A stretch of DNA of 5,358 nucleotides from an uncultured bacterium (GTDB lineage: Bacteria; Methylomirabilota; Methylomirabilia; Rokubacteriales; CSP1-6): positions 1-5,358 of the forward strand of contig CAMLFJ010000264.1 of assembly GCA_946479205.1 (NCBI GenBank), in the 5' to 3' direction. Shown one piece after another: positions 1 through 5,358 of this stretch. Within the stretch, counting starts at the first letter, position 1. Each line of letters opens with the position of its first letter. The notes beneath the pieces are model-generated. The model had not been told where the DNA came from, made no database searches, and worked only from the letters and a program-made list of their open reading frames with translations. The position numbers and the translations under genes are program-made.

Positions 1-791
1 ATGAAAACTTCGCGGGTTATCGCCGTTACGCGCGAGCCCAGCAGCTGCACGAGCGGTTCGATGCGTGGCCCGGCCGCCTGGTGCGGCCCCTTCTCGCGAT
101 GGCCGGCCGGGCGCTACCCTTGGAGGCGCCCGGCCAAGCCTACGCCGAGCTGCTGGGCGCCGACGGTCTCGGGCGCTACTTCCGTCTCGTGGCCTACGAG
201 CGCCGGCGCTCCGGTCGGCGCCTCCTGTCCGGCGACCTGGCCGGGGTCGGGAGCTCGGCCGCGTTCCGGCGCCTTGCCGCGGACGGCACCGCCCCGGACT
301 ACGTGTCGACGCTTCAGGACATCGATATCCGGACGTACCTGCCGGACGACATCCTGAGCAAGGTGGATCGCACGAGCATGGCCGTGTCTCTGGAGGCGCG
401 GGTGCCGTTGCTCGATCACGTGCTCATGGAGTTCGTCGCCACGATCCCCTCGTCGTTCAAGCTCCGGAACGGCGGCGGCAAGCACTTGCTCAAGCGCGCC
501 ATGGCTCGCTCGCTTCCCCCCGACGTGCTGAGCCGGCCCAAGATGGGCTTCGGGGTGCCCCTCGGGACGTGGTTCAGCGCCGACCTTCGGGACATGACCC
601 GCGACATCCTGCTTTCCTCCACCGCGCGTCAGCGGGGGGTGTTTCGGACGGCGGAGGTCGAGCGGCTGCTCCGCGTCCACGACTCGGGTCGGCGCGACTG
701 CTCCGCGCGACTGTGGGCCCTGGTCTGCTTCGAGCTGTGGATGCGGCAGTGGGCAGGCCCGGCCCGACCCGGAACGCGCGGGATCGGCTGA
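1..791 (+). CDS. Asparagine-synthase-family amidotransferase, C-terminal part (5' end outside window)
   Basis: This is the C-terminal synthetase portion of a glutamine-dependent asparagine synthase-like amidotransferase. The reading frame starts at base 3 and is open from the window edge, giving 262 visible residues before the TGA at 789-791. The first visible residues, ENFAGYRRY, are the end of the family's GDGGDE-x-FAGY block, so the N-terminal glutamine amidotransferase domain and the ATP-binding PP-loop lie upstream; roughly 360 residues are missing if it has family length. Further family motifs follow: DDILSKVDR with SMAVSLEAR and PLLDH (about bases 345-419), LLKR (about 487-498), RPKMGFGVPLG (534-566), and a C-terminal RLWALVCFELWM block. 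The family activates a carboxylate with ATP and amidates it with ammonia from glutamine. Whether this copy makes asparagine or modifies a polysaccharide component is unknown; the context favours the latter. The GTG at 81 is an in-frame valine codon, not a start. The next gene begins one base after the stop. Confidence 0.94.
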   Translation, partial: ENFAGYRRYARAQQLHERFDAWPGRLVRPLLAMAGRALPLEAPGQAYAELLGADGLGRYFRLVAYERRRSGRRLLSGDLAGVGSSAAFRRLAADGTAPDYVSTLQDIDIRTYLPDDILSKVDRTSMAVSLEARVPLLDHVLMEFVATIPSSFKLRNGGGKHLLKRAMARSLPPDVLSRPKMGFGVPLGTWFSADLRDMTRDILLSSTARQRGVFRTAEVERLLRVHDSGRRDCSARLWALVCFELWMRQWAGPARPGTRGIG

Positions 792-792
792 C

Positions 793-2685
793 ATGTGTGG
801 CATCGCGGGCATCGTCTGTAGCGATCCGCGCCATCCGGTAGACCGGGGGCTCCTCGGCCGGATGACGAGCGTCATCCGGCATCGCGGACCGGATGCCGAC
901 GGGTTCCACCTGGGCCCGGGGGTCGGCCTGGGGCACCGGCGGCTCAGCATCATCGATCTCTCCACGGGAGACCAGCCGATCTACAACGAGACCGGCTCGA
1001 TCGCCATCGTGTTCAACGGGGAGATCTACAACTTCGCGGAGCTGGCCCGCGAGCTCGAGGCGGCGGGACATACGTTTGCCACGCGCTCCGACACGGAGAC
1101 GATCGTTCACGCCTACGAGCAGTTCGGCCTCGACTTCGTCACGCGGCTCCGCGGCATGTTTGCCTTCGCGCTTTGGGACGAGGGCAATCGGCGGCTGGTG
1201 CTGGCCCGTGACCGAGCGGGCAAGAAGCCGCTCTACTACCACGCGGACGGCGAGCGCCTGCTGTTCGCGTCCGAGATGAAGGGGCTGCTTCAGGACCCGA
1301 GCATCAAGCGGCGCGTGAGCCTGGAGGCGCTGAACGACTACTTCGCGTTCGGCTGCATCCCGAGCCCCAATACGGTGCTTCAGGACATCCACCAGATTCC
1401 GCCGGCCCACATCCTGGTCTGGGAACGCGGCGCGGTTCGGCTCGAGGAGTACTGGGACGTCACCTTCGATCCGACCGGCCCGCATCGGCCCGAAGAGGCG
1501 CTGGAAGAGTTCTCGGCTCTCTTCGACGAGGCCGTGCGCATCCGCATGGTGGCGGACGTCCCGCTCGGCGCCTTCTTGAGCGGGGGCGTCGACTCGTCCG
1601 CGGTGGTGGCGTCGATGGCCCGCCAGTCGGCCCGCCCGGTCGTTACCACCGCCGTCGGATTCGCGGAGCGCACCCACAGCGAGCTGCGGCACGCGCAGAC
1701 GGTGGCGGAGGCGGTGGGCAGCGAGCACCACGAGCTGCTGGTGAGACCCGACGCGGTGTCCGATCTGCCACGCCTCGTGTGGCACCTGGACCAGCCGTTC
1801 GCGGACTCGTCCGCGCTGCCCACCTACTACGTGTCACGGGCGGCACGGGAGCGGGTGACCGTCGCGCTCTCCGGCGATGGGGGTGACGAGATCTTCGCAG
1901 GATACCAGCGACGCTATGGGATTCACCGGCTCGAGAACCGGCTGCGTACGCTGATTCCCGGCCCGATCCGGCGGGGCGTGCTCGCCCCCCTGGCCCGGAT
2001 CTACCCGCGTTCCGAGCGCATTCCGCGGCCGCTACGGCTGAAGCTGGTGATGAGCAACCTGGGGCGGTCGTTCGAGCGGGCGTACTTTCAGGACATGTGT
2101 CTGTTTCTCGACGAGGAGCGCGAGACCCTCTACAGTCGCGAGTTTCGCGATCAGGTGCGCCACCACGATCCTTTTGCCGCGTTTTCCCGTCACTTCGACC
2201 GGGTGCGAGATGCCGACCCGCTCTCCCGGGTTCTGTACGTGGACTTCAAGACCTGGCTCGCCAACGACATCCTCGTCAAGGTGGACCGGATGAGCATGGC
2301 GTGCTCGCTCGAGGTGCGGGCTCCGCTCCTCGACCACAAGATCGTGGAGTTCGCGGCGCGACTCCCGGCTTCGCTCAAGTACCGGGGCTCGGTGTCGAAG
2401 TACCTCCTCAAGCGCCATTTGGAGGGGCGACTACCGCAGGCGGTCGTGCATCGGCCGAAGCAGGGGTTCGAGCTGCCTCTGGCCGGGTGGCTGCGCGGCG
2501 AGCTGCGTGAGGTGGCTTACGATCTGCTGTTTTCCCGGCAGGCGGTCGGACGCGGCTACGTGCGCCCGCAGGCGGTCAAGGGCATCTGGGACGCCCACCA
2601 GCGGCGGTCTCGCAACCACGCGGCCCAGATCTGGGCCCTGATGGTGCTCGAGCTGTGGCATCGCGCCTACCTGGACACTCCGTGA
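793..2685 (+). CDS. asnB: Asparagine synthase-family glutamine-dependent amidotransferase, exosortase A-associated type
   Basis: This complete 630-residue protein has a class II glutamine amidotransferase domain (about residues 2-215) and an asparagine synthase ATP-pyrophosphatase domain (about 235-625). The start is certain, because the ATG precedes the nucleophile Cys2 in MCGIAGIV. Glutamine-site motifs are RHRGPD (29-34), GHRRLSIIDLS (47-57, with R49), FNGEIYN (74-80) and SDTE (99-102). The ATP site has SGGVDSS (263-269) and GDGGDE (361-366), followed by KVDR (496-499), PLLDH (511-515) and HRPKQGF (553-559). All catalytic residues I can check are present, so it should be active. Length, the RDRAGKKPLYY block and the DSSALPTYYVS block match my memory of the exosortase A-associated amidotransferase 1 family (TIGR03108), whose acceptor is not known. 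The symbol asnB is a family label only; true asparagine synthesis cannot be excluded. It follows another amidotransferase by one base and overlaps the next gene. The upstream purine stretch (GGGATCGG, 780-787) is a weak ribosome-binding site. Confidence 0.95.
   Translation: MCGIAGIVCSDPRHPVDRGLLGRMTSVIRHRGPDADGFHLGPGVGLGHRRLSIIDLSTGDQPIYNETGSIAIVFNGEIYNFAELARELEAAGHTFATRSDTETIVHAYEQFGLDFVTRLRGMFAFALWDEGNRRLVLARDRAGKKPLYYHADGERLLFASEMKGLLQDPSIKRRVSLEALNDYFAFGCIPSPNTVLQDIHQIPPAHILVWERGAVRLEEYWDVTFDPTGPHRPEEALEEFSALFDEAVRIRMVADVPLGAFLSGGVDSSAVVASMARQSARPVVTTAVGFAERTHSELRHAQTVAEAVGSEHHELLVRPDAVSDLPRLVWHLDQPFADSSALPTYYVSRAARERVTVALSGDGGDEIFAGYQRRYGIHRLENRLRTLIPGPIRRGVLAPLARIYPRSERIPRPLRLKLVMSNLGRSFERAYFQDMCLFLDEERETLYSREFRDQVRHHDPFAAFSRHFDRVRDADPLSRVLYVDFKTWLANDILVKVDRMSMACSLEVRAPLLDHKIVEFAARLPASLKYRGSVSKYLLKRHLEGRLPQAVVHRPKQGFELPLAGWLRGELREVAYDLLFSRQAVGRGYVRPQAVKGIWDAHQRRSRNHAAQIWALMVLELWHRAYLDTP
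2682..2685 (+). promoter_or_regulatory. GTGA stop/start overlap coupling amidotransferase and methyltransferase
   Basis: The methyltransferase GTG (2682-2684) shares bases with the amidotransferase TGA (2683-2685). With only a weak purine run upstream (CTGGA, 2671-2675), translation probably depends on ribosomes terminating on the upstream gene. This is inferred from geometry. Confidence 0.7.
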
Positions 2686-3416
2686 GTGACTTCGAGGAGC
2701 AGTGGCAGCGCCGGTTCGAGAGGTTTGCCACACGCCACCAGGCCGACCATCAAGTCTCTGGCTGGTCGGTGGCCGGCCTTCGGCAGCGGCTGGCCCTCTT
2801 CGAGGGGTTGCTGGATCGGGGACTCCTGACCCAGGGTGGCCGCGTGCTGGAGCTGGGCTGCGGCGCCGGCACCTACGTGCGGCTGCTCGGCAAGCGGGGA
2901 CATTCCGTTGTGGGCCTCGACTACTCTTTGCCGAGCCTGTCCCGCGCGGCCGCCGCCGATCCCGGTCGTCTTGGACGCTACGTGGGCGGCAGTAGCTACG
3001 CGTTGCCCTTCCCGGCCGACGCCTTCGCGGCCGTGACCTGTATCGGCGTGCTGCAGGTTCTGACGGAGCCCGAAGCGGCCATCGCCGAGATGGCGCGGGT
3101 CGTGGCGAGGTCGGGCGTCTTGCTGATCGAGACCCTCAACGCCTGGAGTCCGATCGCGGTGGTACGGCGCCTGACCGCGCTCCGCCAGGCCCAGCCGACT
3201 CGACTTCGCTACAGCACCGCGGGGGCCGTCGAGCGTGCGATGGCGGCACATGGTGTCGTACCCGTCCAGCGGATCGGGGTGGTGCTGCCACCGAGATCCC
3301 TACCCGGCCTCGCCGAGCCGCTCGGGAGGCCCTGGCTCCAGCGGATGCTCGGCGGGACGCCGGGGGCGCGCGCCGTCGCCGCGCATGCGTTCTGGGTCGT
3401 CGGGACCAAGGCATGA
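2682..3416 (+). CDS. Class I SAM-dependent methyltransferase (Methyltransf_11-like)
   Basis: This 244-residue soluble protein has the Rossmann-type SAM-binding fold of class I methyltransferases. Motif I is VLELGCGAG (55-63), the acidic residue that should bind the SAM ribose is D80 in VVGLDYS, ALPFPADAF (107-115) is the motif II region, and VLQVLTEPEAAIAEMARVV (123-141) followed by GVLLIETLN is the later core typical of Methyltransf_11. No signal peptide or membrane segment is evident. I chose the GTG at 2682, which overlaps the previous stop as GTGA and fits the coupled junctions downstream; a GTG at 2655 in the same frame would add nine residues and a 31-base overlap. Neither has a strong Shine-Dalgarno sequence. 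It lies between an amidotransferase and a glycosyltransferase, so it probably methylates a sugar, lipid-linked intermediate or other part of the exopolysaccharide. The substrate and the methylated atom (O, N or C) cannot be told. It is not one of the standard exosortase A-associated families I recognise. Confidence 0.9.
   Translation: MSDFEEQWQRRFERFATRHQADHQVSGWSVAGLRQRLALFEGLLDRGLLTQGGRVLELGCGAGTYVRLLGKRGHSVVGLDYSLPSLSRAAAADPGRLGRYVGGSSYALPFPADAFAAVTCIGVLQVLTEPEAAIAEMARVVARSGVLLIETLNAWSPIAVVRRLTALRQAQPTRLRYSTAGAVERAMAAHGVVPVQRIGVVLPPRSLPGLAEPLGRPWLQRMLGGTPGARAVAAHAFWVVGTKA
3413..3416 (+). promoter_or_regulatory. ATGA stop/start overlap coupling methyltransferase and glycosyltransferase
   Basis: The glycosyltransferase ATG (3413-3415) overlaps the methyltransferase TGA (3414-3416). 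A purine-rich stretch GGGACCAAGG ends two bases before the ATG, with the GGGA part at usable Shine-Dalgarno distance. This supports translational coupling and the chosen start. Confidence 0.75.
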
Positions 3417-4591
3417 GCGCGCCGGGATTGCAGCCGCTGAGCTCGTCCGAGGTGGTGCCAGCGGGGGCGCGCCGCCGGGCGCTGATCGCCCACGTCATCC
3501 CGACGTTGCGGATCGCGGGCCTCGAGAACGTGGTGGCGCGACTGACCGATCGCCTCCCGGCTCACCTCGGCCACGTGGTCATCACGCCGGGTGCGGACGG
3601 TCCGTTGCGGGCGCGCTTTCCCGCGGGAGTGGCGGTGGTCGCCATGGCCGAGCAACACCGGCCGGATCGATGGAACGCGCTTCGCATGGCGCGCCTCTTC
3701 CGCTCGCTCCGCCCCGACGTCGTGCACAGTCGGAACTGGAGCTGCGTGGACGCCATCATCGGCGCGCGGCTCGCCGGTGTGCCCAGCGTGATTCACAGCG
3801 AGCACGGCCGCGAGGCCACCGATCCGGAGGGCCGCAATCCGATTCGACGCGTGGGACGGCGGTTGCTGTCGCCCATGGTCGACCAGTTCGTGACCGTGTC
3901 GCGTGACCTGGGTCGATGGCTCGTCGAGGACATCGGCATTTCCGGCCACAAGGTGATGTCCATCTGCAACGGGGTCGACACCGAGCGCTTCTCCCCCGGA
4001 GGGCGGCAGGCCGCGCGGGCTGCCCTCGGGATCGGTCCGGAGAGCATCGTCATCGGCACAGTGGGGCGTCTGGACCCCGTGAAGGATCACGTCGGGCTCG
4101 TGCAGGCGTTCGGCCATCTCGCCGCTGACCCGCGTGCCCTGCTCGTGATCGTCGGGGACGGGCCCACTCGGGCGACGCTGGCGGCCACGGCCGCCGGGCT
4201 CGGCGTCGGCGGGCGGGTGCGCTTGCTCGGGGAGCGTGACGATGTTCCGGCGGTCCTGACCGGATTTGACATCTTCGTTCTTTCATCGATTGCCGAGGGC
4301 ATGTCCAATGCCATCCTGGAAGCGATGGCGACCGGGCTGCCGGTGGTGGCGACCCGTGTCGGGGGCAACCCGGAGCTGGTGGCAGACGGTCGCAGCGGCT
4401 TCCTCGTGGAGCCTGGCTCGCCGGCGGCGCTGGCCGACGCCCTGCGTCGCTACCTGGGAGATCCGGGGCTGCTGGCTCGCCACGGCCGGGCCGCCCGCGA
4501 GCTCGCCCAGGCCGAGTTCAGTCTGGACCGTATGGTCGGCGACTATGGGCAGCTCTACGACCGGCTCCTCGCCCGGCGGGGGTCCCGATGA
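3413..4591 (+). CDS. GT4-family glycosyltransferase, PEP-CTERM/XrtA system-associated type
   Basis: This 392-residue retaining glycosyltransferase of the GT-B fold (GT4) is predicted to move a sugar from a nucleotide-sugar donor to a polysaccharide intermediate on the cytoplasmic face of the inner membrane. The N-terminal acceptor domain begins HVIPTLRIAGLEN (27-39) and contains RPDVVHSRNW (100-109) and HSEHG (128-132). The linker carries SICNGVDTERFSP (183-195). The C-terminal donor domain has GTVGRLDPVKDH (215-226), VIVGDGP (245-251) and the GT4 E-x7-E motif, E295 and E303, in EGMSNAILEAM, then GLPVVAT and GGNPELV. The GLEN, HSEHG and VSRDLGRWLVE features (162-172) match my memory of the XrtA/PEP-CTERM sugar transferase model TIGR03088. 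The ATG overlaps the preceding stop as ATGA with GGGACCAAGG (3402-3411) just upstream, which supports this start. The first 22 residues before RALIAHVIP are a short extension relative to typical members. The donor and acceptor sugars are unknown. Confidence 0.95.
   Translation: MSAPGLQPLSSSEVVPAGARRRALIAHVIPTLRIAGLENVVARLTDRLPAHLGHVVITPGADGPLRARFPAGVAVVAMAEQHRPDRWNALRMARLFRSLRPDVVHSRNWSCVDAIIGARLAGVPSVIHSEHGREATDPEGRNPIRRVGRRLLSPMVDQFVTVSRDLGRWLVEDIGISGHKVMSICNGVDTERFSPGGRQAARAALGIGPESIVIGTVGRLDPVKDHVGLVQAFGHLAADPRALLVIVGDGPTRATLAATAAGLGVGGRVRLLGERDDVPAVLTGFDIFVLSSIAEGMSNAILEAMATGLPVVATRVGGNPELVADGRSGFLVEPGSPAALADALRRYLGDPGLLARHGRAARELAQAEFSLDRMVGDYGQLYDRLLARRGSR
4588..4591 (+). promoter_or_regulatory. 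ATGA stop/start overlap coupling the two glycosyltransferases
   Basis: The ATG (4588-4590) overlaps the TGA of the upstream glycosyltransferase (4589-4591). GGCGGGGG at 4575-4582 is G-rich and about five bases upstream, so it could serve as a ribosome-binding site. A second in-frame ATG at 4600 is possible. Confidence 0.72.
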
Positions 4592-5358
4592 GCGAGCCGA
4601 TGAAAGTCCTCCACGTCCTCGACCACTCTCTGCCGGTGGCCAGTGGCTACAGCTACCGGAGCCGTAGCATCGGGGTCTTCCAGCAGCGGCTCGGGCTTTC
4701 GCCGGTGGTCCTCACCTCACCCAAGCACGGAAGCCCGCGCGACGACCGCGAGGTTCGGGACGGCATTCCCCACTACCGCACGGGGCGATCCGGCGGCGGC
4801 GTGCCGTTCATCCGCGAGCTGCGCCTGATGGCGCGGCTCACCCGACGGATCACGCAGGTGGCCCGAGAGGAGCGGATCTCGGTCATTCACGCCCACTCGC
4901 CGCTCCTCAATGGGCTGCCGGCTCTCTGGGCCGCCCGTCGACTGGGGGCCCGGGTGGTCTACGAGGTCCGCACCTTCTGGGAGGATGCCGCGGTCAACCA
5001 CGGGACCTTTGCCGAGGGCTCGCCGCGCTACCGCATCAGCCGCGCCCTCGAGTCCTACCTCCTCAAGCGTGTCGACGCGGTGGTGGCCATCTGTGCCGGG
5101 ATCCGCGCCGAGGTGCTGGCCCGCGGCGTCGCTCCGGAGCGGGTGGTCGTCGTCCCGAACGGGGTGGACCCGGAATGGCTCGCGCGGAGGCCGCGGTCGG
5201 AAGCGCTCGCCGCGCGCTTCGGGCTCGGCCAGGGGCCGGTGTTCGGCTATGTCGGCTCGTTCAGTCACTATGAGGGCCTCCCGTTTCTCGTGGAAGCGGC
5301 GCCTGCGTTCCTCGAGCGCTTCCCGGGGTCGCGACTCGTCATCGTGGGGGGCGGGCGC
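4588..5358 (+). CDS. GT4-family glycosyltransferase, exosortase A-associated Daro_2409-like (3' end outside window)
   Basis: The frame is open from the ATG at 4588 to the window edge, giving 257 residues with no stop. It is another GT-B glycosyltransferase. MKVLHVLDHSLPVASGY (5-21) is the N-terminal strand and acceptor-side loop, followed by VVLTSPKHG (40-48), IHAHSPLLNGLPAL (100-113), YEVRTFWEDAAVNHG (125-139), VPNGVD (189-194) and the start of the donor domain, FGYVGSFSHYEGL (219-231). This set closely matches my memory of the PEP-CTERM/exosortase A-associated glycosyltransferase Daro_2409 family (TIGR04063), usually near 400 residues, so about a third is missing, including the C-terminal E-x7-E motif. 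The ATG overlaps the upstream TGA as ATGA, and GGCGGGGG at 4575-4582 is a plausible ribosome-binding site; ATG at 4600 is an alternative start giving MKVLHV directly. It presumably works with the upstream GT4 on the same exopolysaccharide. The sugar specificity cannot be read. Confidence 0.94.
   Translation, partial: MSEPMKVLHVLDHSLPVASGYSYRSRSIGVFQQRLGLSPVVLTSPKHGSPRDDREVRDGIPHYRTGRSGGGVPFIRELRLMARLTRRITQVAREERISVIHAHSPLLNGLPALWAARRLGARVVYEVRTFWEDAAVNHGTFAEGSPRYRISRALESYLLKRVDAVVAICAGIRAEVLARGVAPERVVVVPNGVDPEWLARRPRSEALAARFGLGQGPVFGYVGSFSHYEGLPFLVEAAPAFLERFPGSRLVIVGGGR

Noticed and set aside
1..357. ATG-initiated frame 1 reading frame at the very start of the window
   Set aside because: It is out of frame with the asparagine-synthase motifs that start at base 3 (ENFAGYRRY onward) and its Ser/Pro/Arg-rich translation matches nothing; it is a shadow of the truncated gene.
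81..791. GTG at 81 as a genuine start, making a short 236-residue stand-alone C-terminal domain
   Set aside because: The frame stays open upstream to the window edge and encodes the conserved FAGYRRY end of the GDGGDE block, so the gene simply begins outside the window.
574..1785. Long minus-strand open frame (403 codons) opposite the amidotransferases
   Set aside because: It spans two well-supported + strand genes with intact catalytic motifs. Its translation is rich in Arg, Ala and Pro and has no recognisable domain, as expected of the antisense frame of a high-GC gene.
3209..4117. Minus-strand open frame (302 codons) opposite the methyltransferase end and the first GT4
   Set aside because: It is antisense to conserved GT4 and methyltransferase coding sequence, its composition is low in hydrophobic blocks and rich in His, Arg and Pro, and no motif is visible.
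1..5358. CRISPR array, tRNA or rRNA gene, insertion sequence, direct repeats, or a factor-independent terminator
   Set aside because: Reading through the window shows coding sequence nearly wall to wall; I found no regularly spaced repeats, no transposase motifs, and no GC hairpin followed by a T run.
1..5358. A novel defence or other undescribed system
   Set aside because: All five proteins fit known enzyme families typical of exopolysaccharide biosynthesis; nothing suggests nuclease, toxin or immune components.

Overview
The window is a tightly packed, high-GC bacterial gene cluster with every gene on the + strand. It holds five genes, two of them cut by the window edges: the 3' part of an asparagine-synthase-like amidotransferase (1-791), a complete second amidotransferase of the same superfamily (793-2685), a small SAM-dependent methyltransferase (about 2682-3416), a family-4 glycosyltransferase (3413-4591), and the 5' two thirds of another family-4 glycosyltransferase (4588-5358). 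The only base between genes is position 792. The three other junctions are 4-base stop/start overlaps (GTGA or ATGA), so this looks like part of one polycistronic, translationally coupled operon. I see no promoter, terminator, RNA gene, repeat, CRISPR array or mobile element.

Three of the proteins resemble, from memory of the families, the accessory proteins encoded with exosortase A (XrtA/EpsH) in PEP-CTERM-type exopolysaccharide loci. The complete amidotransferase has the length and signatures of 'exosortase A system-associated amidotransferase 1' (TIGR03108). The first glycosyltransferase resembles the XrtA/PEP-CTERM sugar transferase model TIGR03088. The last resembles the exosortase A-associated Daro_2409-type glycosyltransferase (TIGR04063). 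Neither the exosortase nor a PEP-CTERM substrate is inside the window, so this assignment rests on family resemblance plus the co-occurrence of three such genes.

A plausible division of labour is that the two GT4 enzymes add sugars to a lipid-linked or growing extracellular polysaccharide. The two glutamine-dependent amidotransferases would amidate a carboxyl group on a sugar or on another acceptor, and the methyltransferase would modify a sugar or other component. None of the substrates can be read from the sequence.

The organism is a high-GC Gram-negative-type bacterium. XrtA/PEP-CTERM systems are known mainly from environmental Proteobacteria and other biofilm- or sediment-dwelling phyla. 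I cannot place it more precisely; an uncultivated soil or groundwater lineage would fit, but that is only an inference.
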